Shown here one piece after another: positions 9,545 through 18,908 of a stretch of DNA of 39,016 nucleotides. The translations under genes and the position numbers were made by a program. A model generated the notes under the pieces. That model ran no database searches. It was given only the letters and a program-made list of their open reading frames with translations, and was not told where the DNA came from. Each line of letters begins with the position of its first letter. Position 1 is the first letter of the stretch. The DNA comes from Chitinophagaceae bacterium (GTDB taxonomy: Bacteria > Bacteroidota > Bacteroidia > Chitinophagales > Chitinophagaceae), in contig SCQT01000236.1 of the NCBI GenBank assembly GCA_004322015.1, positions 1-39,016 of the forward strand, given 5' to 3'.

Positions 9545-9590
9545 CTTAAAATTCTCTTAATCATAAGGTAAGAGTGCTATTGTTCCTTTG
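9545..9590 (+). promoter_or_regulatory. Predicted Pho box and promoter of the 9615 receptor operon
   Basis: Cores TTAA (9546), TTAA (9557) and GTAA (9568) are 11 nt apart; TTTG starts at 9587, 19 nt after the third core. A possible fourth core ATAA lies at 9535, again 11 nt upstream. The TTTG overlaps a spurious TTG start codon, so translation should begin at the ATG at 9615 instead. Confidence 0.72.
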
Positions 9591-9614
9591 CATCGTAATA
9601 CTAAAAGATCACCG

Positions 9615-12371
9615 ATGCAAAAAATAGTTATATTGATCAGCTTCCTGGTATGCGGTTACTTTTCAGCCGCAGCGCAGGGATCAATTATAAAGGGTTCCAT
9701 ATACGATAAAACCTCTAAAGGTCCTGTCGCTGGGGCATATATCTATTTAGATACCGTTTCCAACGGTGAAGTCAGCGATCAGAAAGGATTATATGAATTT
9801 AAAAATGTATTGCAGGGTACTCATACTATTTATGTTAAATATATGGGATATTTATCACAACAAAAAATGACGCATGTCCGGGGAAATTCCATTGTTAAAA
9901 TCAACTTTTATTTAGATGAAAAGACGGAAGAGATCAGCTCGGTAAATGTATTTGGTAAATTAGATGCAACTTCGGAAGTATCTTCACGTATTGCCGAAAA
10001 AAATGCAGGTAATATTACCAATATTATATCAGCCACTGCTATTGAACGTTCTCCTGATATTAACGCCGCCAATGTGCTGAAAAGATTATCCGGGATCACG
10101 CTTGAAGGAAATAGTTCCTCAGATGAATCTTATGCGATCATCCGGGGAATGGGGCCGAGGTATAATAATGTATTAATTAACGGAATACAAATACCCAGCC
10201 CGGATGAAAAATTACGCTCTGTTCCACTCAATATTATTCCGTCAAATCTGCTTCAAAAGATCACGGTAAGCAAAACATTAATGCCGAGCATGGAAGGCGA
10301 TGCTATCGGGGGAACCATAGACTTGTCTATGAGAAATGCTCCAGATTCTTTCTCTATCACCGCCAATGCATCTATAGGCTATTCACAGGTATTCTTCCAT
10401 CGCAGATTTATTTATTTTCCGACAAAAGATATTCAGGAAGAAAGTCCTTTACAAAGGAATCCGCCCGGCTATGCTGCACAACCGGGTGACTTCTCACGCT
10501 CTAACTTAGATTTTCGGACAAAGCAGGCTCTTCCCAATGGGACGTTAGGCCTTACGTTCAGTGATCGTCTTTTTAATAAAAAAGCGGGTATTGTAATAGC
10601 AGATAATGTGCAAAATCTTTATCTGGGAGATAAAAGTCAGTTCGCAGCGGTTTCACTGGAAAATGAATTTATTTCCGATCAGCTTAGACCTATAGAAATT
10701 TCAAATAACGTAAGCTCCACCCATGAATTAAACAACGGGTTAATTGCGCATATTGATTATGAGCTAAATGATAAGAATCAATTCAACATAAACAATTTCT
10801 TCCTCTATACTTATCTTGGGCAGGCACGCCTGAGCACAGATACCACATTAGTGGGAACGGGCCGTACAGGGCCTGGTACCGGTCAGGTATTCCTCAACGA
10901 CCGTTCATTAACACAAAAGCAATATATAGAGAATGTAGAAATATCCGGAAGGCATTTGTTATTGAATGATCATTTGTCGTTGGACTGGTCGGGTGTATGG
11001 TCGGAAGCTGGCAAACATTCACCTGATCGTGCTACACTTACGAATGATTTTCTGATAAACCCTGATTATTCCAAAACGCCTACCTATTTCAATAGTATTG
11101 AAAGTATCTGGCAGAAAAATAATGATCAAGATTATACAGGACGTATAAACTTAAGTTATCGAGGGAAAGCAGGCAGAAAAAGCTCCATAGAATTAAAAGC
11201 AGGCGGGATGTTCAGATCCAAATCAAGATATAATCTCCAGGATCTTTATACGTTAAGGCCGCCAACCACAAACTCCAATGGGAGCAATACCAGCGGTAAG
11301 CCGGTATTTACGGATATTTATCATACGCAGTGGTCTGTTTTTAATTCTGCAGGATCGGGGACCTACGATCCCAACAACTATCGTGCAACTGAACAAGTGG
11401 GTGCTGCTTATTTGCAGGGAAGATGGGGGATCAGTAATGTGGAAATATCAGGTGGAGTACGGATAGAAAAGACTTCCCAGCATTTCAAAACTTCAAAGCA
11501 AAGTGTTACGGCGCTTTCGGAAGAGTATATTAACTATCTCGATGTGCTGCCAAGCATTCACTTTAAATATAAACTTAATCAAAAAACCAATTTACGGCTT
11601 TCTTATTTTAAGTCTATTTCTCGCCCCAATTATTATGAACTGGTGCCCTATACAATAAGAGGATTAGATTATATAGAAAGCGGCAACCCCAACCTGAAAC
11701 ATGCTGTAGCCAACAACTTCGATTTTCGTTATGAAGTCTATCCGGGCGGCGAGCAACAACTTTTTGCAGGGGTGTTTTACAAGGTCATTCAAAATCCAAT
11801 TGAATTAGGGCTCGTCAATCAAGGCTTGAATAGCGGACAGGTTTATTATACTCCAGAGAATTATGGCACTGCTTATAATTATGGTTTGGAGCTTGCTTTT
11901 ATCAAGTATTTCGGAAAAATCGGCTTCGAAGGGAATTACACTTATACCCATTCGGCGATCACCACTCCTAAGATATTGTACTATAAAGCTAATCATGATA
12001 ATTACTTAAAGCAAATAGACAGCTTGCATGTAAATGAAACAAGGCCGCTTCAAGGCCAGTCAGATAATGTAGTTAACTTGTCTTTATTATATAAGAATAC
12101 TGCCGCCCGCTTTTATGCGCAGCTCTCTTATCAATATATAGGAAGGACTTTATCCCAGGTTTCTATATATTATAATTCAGATTATTATCAGCAACCTGTT
12201 TCTTATCTCTCCCTGTCGCTGCAAAAAGAGTTAGGCGATCACTTTACCATTCAGGGAAAATTCAATAACCTTTTAAATAGCTCTACTACCGTAAAAGCCC
12301 AGGGATCGTTAGTAGTAGCAAAATATACTTACGGACCAAGCTATCAGCTTAATTTAAAATATACTTTTTAA
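9615..12371 (+). CDS. TonB-dependent receptor with carboxypeptidase-like N-terminal domain
   Basis: Outer-membrane active importer, not of the SusC type. The start is taken at ATG 9615 because the frame upstream overlaps the promoter TTTG; this gives a proper signal peptide (MQKIVILISFLVCGYFSAAA). A regulatory-like domain (about residues 24-110; GSIYDKTSKGPVAGAYIYLD) is followed by the plug with SPDINAANVLKRLSGITLEG, SYAIIRGMGPRYNNVLING and MPSMEGDAIGGTIDL, the pattern of the TonB-Xanth-Caul-like receptors, then a barrel ending in LNLKYTF. 918 residues. Downstream genes encode a lipoprotein and a secreted phosphoesterase, so it probably imports a product or substrate of that enzyme. A truncated paralogue lies at 25243-26247. 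Confidence 0.9.
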   Translation: MQKIVILISFLVCGYFSAAAQGSIIKGSIYDKTSKGPVAGAYIYLDTVSNGEVSDQKGLYEFKNVLQGTHTIYVKYMGYLSQQKMTHVRGNSIVKINFYLDEKTEEISSVNVFGKLDATSEVSSRIAEKNAGNITNIISATAIERSPDINAANVLKRLSGITLEGNSSSDESYAIIRGMGPRYNNVLINGIQIPSPDEKLRSVPLNIIPSNLLQKITVSKTLMPSMEGDAIGGTIDLSMRNAPDSFSITANASIGYSQVFFHRRFIYFPTKDIQEESPLQRNPPGYAAQPGDFSRSNLDFRTKQALPNGTLGLTFSDRLFNKKAGIVIADNVQNLYLGDKSQFAAVSLENEFISDQLRPIEISNNVSSTHELNNGLIAHIDYELNDKNQFNINNFFLYTYLGQARLSTDTTLVGTGRTGPGTGQVFLNDRSLTQKQYIENVEISGRHLLLNDHLSLDWSGVWSEAGKHSPDRATLTNDFLINPDYSKTPTYFNSIESIWQKNNDQDYTGRINLSYRGKAGRKSSIELKAGGMFRSKSRYNLQDLYTLRPPTTNSNGSNTSGKPVFTDIYHTQWSVFNSAGSGTYDPNNYRATEQVGAAYLQGRWGISNVEISGGVRIEKTSQHFKTSKQSVTALSEEYINYLDVLPSIHFKYKLNQKTNLRLSYFKSISRPNYYELVPYTIRGLDYIESGNPNLKHAVANNFDFRYEVYPGGEQQLFAGVFYKVIQNPIELGLVNQGLNSGQVYYTPENYGTAYNYGLELAFIKYFGKIGFEGNYTYTHSAITTPKILYYKANHDNYLKQIDSLHVNETRPLQGQSDNVVNLSLLYKNTAARFYAQLSYQYIGRTLSQVSIYYNSDYYQQPVSYLSLSLQKELGDHFTIQGKFNNLLNSSTTVKAQGSLVVAKYTYGPSYQLNLKYTF

Positions 12372-12392
12372 TCATCTAAAAACTTAATTAAA

Positions 12393-13589
12393 ATGAAATC
12401 ATTCTTCATGCCAACACCCAAAAAGCTCATGCGCTATGTCTTATCCATCTGCTGCGGGTCATTTCTGCTTGCTTCCTGTTCTAAACAAGGTTCGGTAAAT
12501 CTTATTACACCTAAACCCTTGCCTGCCAATTCAATCACGTCCACCCAAATAAAAGGCGGAACATTAAAGGGGGTTATGCTGGCAGACTCTACTTATTATG
12601 TAAGCGGGGATGTAACCGTATTGCCTAATGATTCGCTGCTTATTCAGCCAGGAGCAACTATTTATATCGTTAATAACAGCGCCTTTTATATTCAGGGGAC
12701 TATTATAAGTGGGGGAACAAAAGATAATCCCATTTTGTTTACTTCTCCTTCAAAGAAACCGGGTGATTGGGGCGGTTTTCAATGTGATAGTGCCAAGGCG
12801 GTAACCTTTAAATGGACAAAGATTGACTGGGCAGGAGGACCTGATTCAACAGGCAGCCCCAGGCAAACGATCACTGTTTCATCACCCATCAATGTAGATA
12901 TCGAAGATTGCTGGCTGCTCGACGGACAGGACAATGGCATAGGTATTATGGGACCGGCCAAAATAAATATCTTAAGGAATACTATTGATGGAGAAGGTAC
13001 TACGGACGGAGAAGGGATTGACCTGCATAATGGACCAACCGGCACCATAGCTTATAACGTTATCTGGGGCGGGGCTGGCAGCGCTATTAAAGTTTTTACC
13101 AGCACTACTTTACAGATCCCTCAAACGAATGTGGATGTGTATAACAATACGGTAGTAGATAATGGGTTCAGAAGAGGCGCCGCAGAACCCGGCAGAGGAA
13201 TACTGGTAGATGCCTTTGCCACCGCAAGAGTATATAATAACTTAATCGTGAACAACTATGATGGGCTTGACATTACTCCTACAGCGGATACTGCCACAGT
13301 AAAATATGGAAATAATTATTTTTATGCCACGGTGGACTCGCTACGACATAATTATTATCCTGCAGGTTCCTTTGGGAAGCCACAACCTTCGGATATTATT
13401 TCATCCGCAAGTACTGTGGATGATCCCATGTTCGTGAATTATTCAACCAATCCGCCTGATCCATCCCTGAGAATAAATCCTAATGATTTCCATTTGAAAC
13501 CCGGTTCTCCGGCTCTTAGTAGAGGAAATTCCCAATATAATAATGACATTGGTGCCTATACTTCAGATGGAAAGGGCAATCAGCACTGA
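12393..13589 (+). CDS. Right-handed beta-helix lipoprotein
   Basis: Predicted exported lipoprotein: lipobox LLASC with Cys29 after a hydrophobic stretch. The body carries repeated short beta-helix-like turns (for example DNGIGIMGPAKINILRNTID, TIAYNVIWGGAGSAIKVF, VDVYNNTVVDNGF, ARVYNNLIVNNYDGLDI; about residues 165-300), then a C-terminal FHLKPGSPALSRGN...DIGAY segment common to bacterial parallel beta-helix surface proteins. It starts 22 nt after the receptor gene and is clearly in the same operon. No polysaccharide lyase or phosphatase active site was recognised. A binding or scaffolding role with the receptor is plausible but not shown. Confidence 0.75.
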   Translation: MKSFFMPTPKKLMRYVLSICCGSFLLASCSKQGSVNLITPKPLPANSITSTQIKGGTLKGVMLADSTYYVSGDVTVLPNDSLLIQPGATIYIVNNSAFYIQGTIISGGTKDNPILFTSPSKKPGDWGGFQCDSAKAVTFKWTKIDWAGGPDSTGSPRQTITVSSPINVDIEDCWLLDGQDNGIGIMGPAKINILRNTIDGEGTTDGEGIDLHNGPTGTIAYNVIWGGAGSAIKVFTSTTLQIPQTNVDVYNNTVVDNGFRRGAAEPGRGILVDAFATARVYNNLIVNNYDGLDITPTADTATVKYGNNYFYATVDSLRHNYYPAGSFGKPQPSDIISSASTVDDPMFVNYSTNPPDPSLRINPNDFHLKPGSPALSRGNSQYNNDIGAYTSDGKGNQH

Positions 13590-13640
13590 AGATAATAAAT
13601 GATTCAAATTCTGTTGGTATGGGAAAAAAGGAAATGTGAT

Positions 13641-13648
13641 TACTTTTG
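13641..13648 (+). promoter_or_regulatory. Possible internal promoter (TAnnTTTG) before the phosphoesterase gene
   Basis: TACTTTTG matches the Bacteroidota -7 consensus exactly and sits 24 nt before the ATG at 13672. No 11-nt TTAA repeats precede it, so any initiation here would be independent of the predicted Pho box at 9545. Confidence 0.35.
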
Positions 13649-13671
13649 AAATAATTTATATAAATTTCTTT

Positions 13672-16290
13672 ATGTTAAAAGTCCGGTGCTTACTTGTAAT
13701 CATGCTTTTCAGTTTTGCTTATGTCAAAGGGATCAGCCAGGTCCGTACTGTAGAAAACCCTCATGTATCTCAACAAGTTCGTTGGATGCCCTACAACCGG
13801 ATGCTTGCGCCTGCAGGGACGATCATCAGGTACGGTGATCCCGGGCTTGAAAACCATGCGTTGGATAATGCGCTGATTCCTCACAGCCACCTGTTAGTGG
13901 TGGAAGACCGGTATGGCCTGGCTTTTATACAAACCCAGCAGAAAAAGCTGGTTTACCGGCTGAGCCTTCGGGAGAATCCATTATTGAAAAATTTTATCAG
14001 CACCTATTCAGGATTGAAGGTAGTGAAAATAAAAGACAGCATTTGCATCTTCTGGAGCATTGCCAATACGCATAAGGGCGTCGAAGGTTCTTCCCGCATT
14101 GTCGAGGCATATTGGAATGGTAAAAAAGCGAAGATTATACGTACTTTTTCTTTTGATCCCCAACCGCCTGCAGGACTGGCTTTATCTAATGCCGTATCCA
14201 TTCATGAGGAGAAAGGAACATTGTATCTCTATACTGTATTAAATGGTAATAACCGGGCTGTAAAAATGAGGCTGGAGGACGGAAAAATTATGTGGGAAGC
14301 CTCTACGGGGGTTGCGCCTTTTGATCTGACCATTGCAGGTACTAAACTATTCGTTACCAATTGGGGCGGCATTATTCCAAATGATACATCAAAATCTGTG
14401 GCAGGAATCCCGTGGGGGGAAGCATGTATTGATCCCATTACAGATGCGGTAAATAATGGTTCGGTAAGTGTCATAGACGGAAATTCTGGATTAGGGATTG
14501 CTACTATTCATGTAGGGCTTCACCCCAACGCTATCCTACTGAGCCCTGATGAAGAATGGGCTTTTGTAGCCTGCGCCAACAGCGATAATGTGTATATTAT
14601 TAATACTCACACCAATCATGTAACGGATTCCGTATCTGTGCGTCTTTCCTCTGTGAAAGATCCTTTTATTGGTGATTCTCCGGATGGACTAGCTATTAGC
14701 CGTGATGGGCATACGCTTTATGTGTCTAATGGAATGGATAATGCAGTGGCCGTTGTGAAATTGCACTATTTTAGTAAGAAAAAGCAATCAAAAATTTCTG
14801 CCTCACTTAAGGGCTTTATTCCAACAGAGGCTTATCCTTCTGGTTTGCAGGTTGACGCTGGTCAGTTATATGTATGCAATTTGGAAGGAGAAGGAGCCAT
14901 AGTCCATGAAAAAGAAGGATACAACTCACATCACCAGTTGGCTACGGTATCATGCATTCCGCTGCCGTCGCCCGATCGTCTTCAACATGATTCCCGGACC
15001 GTATATGCGGCTAATCTGCTTGCTAAAGCCAGACTTGCCTTACTTCCTCCTATGAAAAACGTTTCTCCAAAGCCGATACCGGAAAGAATCGGGGAGCCTT
15101 CTTTGTTCAGACACGTAGTCTATATTATTAAAGAAAACAGAACATACGATCAGGTTTTAGGAGATATGAAAGAAGGAAATGGGGATTCTTCCATCTGTAG
15201 TTTTGGAGCTAAGGTGACCCCGAATGAACACCGGCTTGCGAGGGAATTTTGCCTATTGGACAATTTTTTTGTATCCGGAAAATGTTCTGCAGAAGGACAT
15301 CAATGGACGGATGCAGCGATGGTGACTGACTATGTGGAAAAAAATGTCAGAGCATGGTTCAGAAGTTATCCTCATGTGCAAAATGATGCTTTAGTTTATG
15401 ATAAAAACGGCTTTCTCTGGAATGATGCAGCTGATCACGGAAAAACAGTAATAATATATGGCGAAGCAGCCACTCCACATTTCAGTAATACGCTTATATG
15501 GAAAGATATTTACTCCTTATATCTTAATAGAAAAACATTCCAGTTTTATAATACAACTACTCTCTCAAGGGTCGCCCCCTTGTTAAGCCCTGACTATCCG
15601 GGCTTTGACAGCCATAAAATCCCCGATCAATTACGGGCAGAAGCATTTATCCACGATCTTAAAAAGTATGAAAGCCTGCCGGGAGATCAATGGCCCAACC
15701 TGATGATTTTGGCTTTGCCGGCAGATCATACTGCTGGTATGCGGCCAGGGTTTCCAACCCCGGACGCCATGGTAGCGGATAATGACCTTGCATTAGGTAA
15801 AATTATTCAGGCAATCTCTCACAGCCGGTTTTGGGATTCTACCGCTATTTTTGTTACTGAGGATGATTCCCAGGATGGATGGGATCACGTGTCTGCTTAT
15901 CGGACAACTGCCTTTGTCATAAGCCCTTACTCCCATTTACACATCACTATTCATAATAATTATAATCAAACAAGTATGGTACGTACCATTGAGCAAATAT
16001 TGGGTATTCCACCAATGAATGCATTAGATGCCACCGCCACACCCATGTTTGATTGTTTTAGTAAGAATAGAGACACTTCTTCCTATCATTTCTTGCCCGC
16101 TATGATCCCACTTGATGAAATGAATAAGCGTACTGCAGATCTCAAAGGAGAAGCCAGGGAAATGGCCATTTATTCGAGTAAACATCAATTTGACCACATT
16201 GATGGTGGCAACGATGATCTCTTGAATCGAATCATCTGGTTTGCCACTATGAAAAACAAACCATATCCATCGGCAAGGGGGAATGATTGA
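13672..16290 (+). CDS. Bifunctional YncE-like beta-propeller / phosphoesterase (alkaline phosphatase superfamily)
   Basis: Start chosen at ATG 13672, which gives a clean signal peptide (LKVRCLLVIMLFSFAYVKG); an in-frame GTG at 13636 would place 12 residues ahead of it. Residues about 40-460 form a YVTN/YncE-type beta-propeller (VSVIDGNSGLGIATIHVGLHP, SPDEEWAFVACANSDNVYII, GHTLYVSNGMDNAVAVV). From about residue 480 comes a PF04185-type phosphoesterase domain: HVVYIIKENRTYDQVLGDM, DNFFVSGKCSAEGHQW, PADHTAGM (about 683) and FVTEDDSQDGWDHV (about 727), the metal-site regions of acid phosphatase/phospholipase C relatives. It probably releases phosphate from organic phosphates in the periplasm or at the cell surface. 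Third gene behind the Pho-box receptor, which fits phosphate scavenging. The exact substrate is unknown. Confidence 0.88.
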   Translation: MLKVRCLLVIMLFSFAYVKGISQVRTVENPHVSQQVRWMPYNRMLAPAGTIIRYGDPGLENHALDNALIPHSHLLVVEDRYGLAFIQTQQKKLVYRLSLRENPLLKNFISTYSGLKVVKIKDSICIFWSIANTHKGVEGSSRIVEAYWNGKKAKIIRTFSFDPQPPAGLALSNAVSIHEEKGTLYLYTVLNGNNRAVKMRLEDGKIMWEASTGVAPFDLTIAGTKLFVTNWGGIIPNDTSKSVAGIPWGEACIDPITDAVNNGSVSVIDGNSGLGIATIHVGLHPNAILLSPDEEWAFVACANSDNVYIINTHTNHVTDSVSVRLSSVKDPFIGDSPDGLAISRDGHTLYVSNGMDNAVAVVKLHYFSKKKQSKISASLKGFIPTEAYPSGLQVDAGQLYVCNLEGEGAIVHEKEGYNSHHQLATVSCIPLPSPDRLQHDSRTVYAANLLAKARLALLPPMKNVSPKPIPERIGEPSLFRHVVYIIKENRTYDQVLGDMKEGNGDSSICSFGAKVTPNEHRLAREFCLLDNFFVSGKCSAEGHQWTDAAMVTDYVEKNVRAWFRSYPHVQNDALVYDKNGFLWNDAADHGKTVIIYGEAATPHFSNTLIWKDIYSLYLNRKTFQFYNTTTLSRVAPLLSPDYPGFDSHKIPDQLRAEAFIHDLKKYESLPGDQWPNLMILALPADHTAGMRPGFPTPDAMVADNDLALGKIIQAISHSRFWDSTAIFVTEDDSQDGWDHVSAYRTTAFVISPYSHLHITIHNNYNQTSMVRTIEQILGIPPMNALDATATPMFDCFSKNRDTSSYHFLPAMIPLDEMNKRTADLKGEAREMAIYSSKHQFDHIDGGNDDLLNRIIWFATMKNKPYPSARGND

Positions 16291-16299
16291 TAATGATTA

Positions 16300-16345
16300 A
16301 TTAAAGATTCCTTAATATTTAGTTAAATTACCTTACCGAACTTTG
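16300..16345 (+). promoter_or_regulatory. Predicted Pho box and promoter of the plcP-like/glycosyltransferase pair
   Basis: Cores TTAA at 16301, 16312 and 16323 are exactly 11 nt apart; TTTG starts at 16342, 19 nt after the third. A further ATAA at 16290 keeps the same phase, overlapping the stop region of the preceding gene. This is the cleanest example in the window. Confidence 0.75.
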
Positions 16346-16367
16346 CATAAACAAATATAAAAATAAA

Positions 16368-17192
16368 ATGCAAAGAAGGAAAGTGGAAGTGGTTGTTATT
16401 TCTGATGTACATCTTGGAACTTACGGATGTCATGCCGCTGAATTAATAGCCTATTTAAAAAGCATTGAACCCCGCTTGCTCATACTGAATGGGGACATCA
16501 TTGATGGCTGGCAATTTTCAAAACGCTATTTTCCCAATGCACATTTTGAAGTCATCAGGGAAATATTGGGTTTAATGGCTGGCAATACCCGCGTGATATA
16601 TATTACAGGCAATCACGACGAGGTTCTGCGTAACTATTCTGATATAACGTTCGGGAACCTGACGTTAGTTGACAAGTTCTTGCTAAAAATAGATGATCAA
16701 AAGGCCTGGATTTTCCATGGTGATGTTTTTGATAATACCACCAAAGGCAGCGCTAAAATATTAGCAAAGATGGGAGGTAAAGGTTATGATTTATTGATAC
16801 TATTGAACAGATCCATTAATTACCTCATGCAAAAGATAGGAAAAGATAAAGTCTCCTTTTCCAAAAAAGTAAAAGACAGCGTCAAAAGTGCGGTAAAATA
16901 TATTAATAGTTTTGAGAATACCATTACGGATCTGGCTATAGACAATCACTTCGATTATGTTATCTGCGGGCACATTCATCAGCCTTGTAAAAAAGAATTT
17001 CAGCATGCCACTGGCAAAACCACTTACCTAAATTCTGGGGACTGGGTGGAAAACCTCACTTCCCTTGAATATAATGCTGGAATATGGAGCATTTTTAATT
17101 ACAAGGAGTCTGATTTAAGTGCAAGCCAACAAAATGAGGGAAAAAGTAAACTGGTAGATATTTTTTTTGATGTAATGGCTCTTTCTGTGTAA
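16368..17192 (+). CDS. Calcineurin-like metallophosphoesterase, PlcP-like (LpxH-related)
   Basis: All five metallophosphoesterase motifs are visible: SDVHLG (D13, H15), NGDIIDGW (D43), GNHDE (residues 81-85), HGD (about 117) and GHIHQP (H202, H204). The start SDVHLGTYGCHA and the spacing resemble the PlcP branch, phospholipases C that degrade membrane phospholipids to diacylglycerol during phosphate starvation; annotation pipelines usually call these UDP-2,3-diacylglucosamine diphosphatase. Two context points favour PlcP: a predicted Pho box directly upstream and a glycosyltransferase starting 14 nt downstream, the arrangement known for PlcP/Agt lipid remodelling in other bacteria. An LpxH-type role is the alternative. 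Cytoplasmic, with no signal peptide. 274 residues. Confidence 0.82.
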   Translation: MQRRKVEVVVISDVHLGTYGCHAAELIAYLKSIEPRLLILNGDIIDGWQFSKRYFPNAHFEVIREILGLMAGNTRVIYITGNHDEVLRNYSDITFGNLTLVDKFLLKIDDQKAWIFHGDVFDNTTKGSAKILAKMGGKGYDLLILLNRSINYLMQKIGKDKVSFSKKVKDSVKSAVKYINSFENTITDLAIDNHFDYVICGHIHQPCKKEFQHATGKTTYLNSGDWVENLTSLEYNAGIWSIFNYKESDLSASQQNEGKSKLVDIFFDVMALSV

Positions 17193-17206
17193 AAAAACCG
17201 GATGAA

Positions 17207-18214
17207 ATGAAAATATTTTATGCAGTGCAGGCTACAGGTAACGGTCATATCAGCCGGGCAATGGAATTATTGCCGCACCTGAAAAAATATGGAGAAGTGG
17301 ATATTTTTTTAAGCGGTAGCAATAGTACCCTCCCTCTGAATGCCCCCGTTGCTTTTCGCAGTCAAGGATTAAGTTTGCAATACACTTGCCACGGCAGCCT
17401 GAACTACCTCAGGACATTAAAGCAGATAAATTTCAAGCGCATCCGAAAGGAAGCCAGTGATCTTCCGTTAAAAAAATATGATCTGGTATTAAATGATTTT
17501 GAGCCCATCACTTCCCTGGCTTGTAAATTAAAAGACATCCCTTCAATTCATTTCGGACATCAGGCGAGTTTTACTACAAATAAAACGCCTCGTCCAAGTA
17601 AAAAAAACAGGATAGGGGAATGGATATTGAAAAACTATGCAAGTGGGACCTGTAATGTAGGTTTACATTTTAACAGCTATGATGATTTTATCGAGCCACC
17701 GGTAATAAAGTCTGAAATATGGATTGCTGATGTTGTGGATAAAGGGCATATAACTGTTTATTTACCATCATATTGTGACAAGGAATTAATAACGATCTTT
17801 TTAAGAATGAAAGATATAAGATTTGAAATCTTTTCCAGGCAGGCCAAAAAGATATTTTGCATTGACAATATTTCTTTACTGCCTGTCAATAAGTCTTCCT
17901 TCAACAAAAGCCTTATTTCCTGTCGTGGAATTATTACCAGTGCTGGTTTTGAAACGCCTTCTGAAGCTTTATATTTGAATAAAAAGTTGTTGGTTATTCC
18001 TATTAAAGGACAGTATGAACAACTGTGCAATGCAGCAGCGTTAAGAAAAATGGGTATAAAAGTATTAGATAGGATTAACCATGTATTTTATAAAGAAGTT
18101 GCTCAGTGGCTACTGTCATCTCAACCGGATAATATCATTCAATTTAAGCCTACTGTGGAAATAGTGGATGCGCTTGTTAGAACGGCATATATAAATCAAA
18201 CCAAATTTTTATAG
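17207..18214 (+). CDS. GT-B glycosyltransferase (Glyco_trans_1_3-like), candidate glycolipid synthase
   Basis: Starts with the GT-B N-terminal motif YAVQATGNGHISRAMELLP, and the C-terminal domain has the nucleotide-sugar site GIITSAGFETPSEALYLNKK (about residues 242-261) followed by VIPIKGQYEQLCNAAALRKMG. This matches the uncharacterised family of MurG/MGT-like transferases common in Bacteroidota. 335 residues, no membrane segment. Cotranscribed with the PlcP-like enzyme (14-nt gap) and inferred to use the diacylglycerol that enzyme would release, making a phosphorus-free glycolipid. This acceptor is an inference from context. It converges on the response regulator gene, with only 6 nt between the two stop codons. 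Confidence 0.8.
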   Translation: MKIFYAVQATGNGHISRAMELLPHLKKYGEVDIFLSGSNSTLPLNAPVAFRSQGLSLQYTCHGSLNYLRTLKQINFKRIRKEASDLPLKKYDLVLNDFEPITSLACKLKDIPSIHFGHQASFTTNKTPRPSKKNRIGEWILKNYASGTCNVGLHFNSYDDFIEPPVIKSEIWIADVVDKGHITVYLPSYCDKELITIFLRMKDIRFEIFSRQAKKIFCIDNISLLPVNKSSFNKSLISCRGIITSAGFETPSEALYLNKKLLVIPIKGQYEQLCNAAALRKMGIKVLDRINHVFYKEVAQWLLSSQPDNIIQFKPTVEIVDALVRTAYINQTKFL

Positions 18215-18220
18215 TTAGAA

Positions 18221-18898
18221 TTATGTATTAAACCGGTAACCTACTCCTTTTATGGTAGAAAGGAGGTTTCCAACCTTTCTCCTGACTTTATGAATGTGGA
18301 CATTTATGGTTCCATCATCTATTATTTCACTCGTTTTCCACACTTTACGAGATATTTCCTGACGAGTAAAAATATGTCCAGGCTTTGAAGCCAATAATTT
18401 TAATAATTCGAATTCTTTCCGGGGTAATCTAATTTCATTACCTTTATAAATGACCAAATACTTCCATCTGTCAATAATTAAATCATTGATACGAATTATT
18501 TCCTTTTCTTCTTCGTTATTAATTCGACGAAGAAAAGACTGTATCCGGCTGATTAATACTTTAGGTTTTATTGGCTTTAGGATATAATCGTCTGCACCCA
18601 GATTAAATCCTTCAATTTCAATTTGCTCATCATTCAATGCTGTAAGAAATAAAATAAGAGTCTTATCATATAACGAATTCTTTCTTAATTCTTTTAAGAC
18701 TTCCATTCCGTTTTTTATCGGCATATTAATATCCAATAGAATCAGATCAGGTTTAAAAGTACTTGCTATTTCTATTGTTTTTTCTCCATCGCCCGCTTCC
18801 TCTGTTATATAGCCCTCTTGGTCCAGATTAAAACGGATAATTTTTACAATATCCTCTTCATCATCCGCCACTAAAATCTTATATTTTATGTCACTCAT
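18221..18898 (-). CDS. PhoB-type (OmpR family) response regulator
   Basis: The receiver domain has the acidic pocket ADDEED, phospho-acceptor D56 in LILLDINMP, conserved Thr in FLTA and Lys in LKPIKP. The C-terminal OmpR/PhoB winged helix has LPRKEFELLKLLASKPGHIF and TINVHIHKVRRKVG with GVGYRF at the end. ATG 18898 is preferred: a longer frame (to 18994) overlaps phoU and would add 32 residues unrelated to receivers. 225 residues, the normal size. Last gene of the pst-phoU operon, 10 nt after phoU, and thus probably the regulator of the phosphate response and the protein that binds the 11-nt repeats. No PhoR-like histidine kinase gene lies in the window. Confidence 0.9.
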   Translation of the reverse strand: MSDIKYKILVADDEEDIVKIIRFNLDQEGYITEEAGDGEKTIEIASTFKPDLILLDINMPIKNGMEVLKELRKNSLYDKTLILFLTALNDEQIEIEGFNLGADDYILKPIKPKVLISRIQSFLRRINNEEEKEIIRINDLIIDRWKYLVIYKGNEIRLPRKEFELLKLLASKPGHIFTRQEISRKVWKTSEIIDDGTINVHIHKVRRKVGNLLSTIKGVGYRFNT

Positions 18899-18908
18899 AT
18901 TTAAAATT

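Noticed and set aside
9588-9614. Start of the receptor gene at TTG 9588, and likewise 25222 for the truncated receptor
   Set aside because: Both codons overlap the promoter TTTG and would precede the transcription start; ATG 9615 and ATG 25243 give proper signal peptides.
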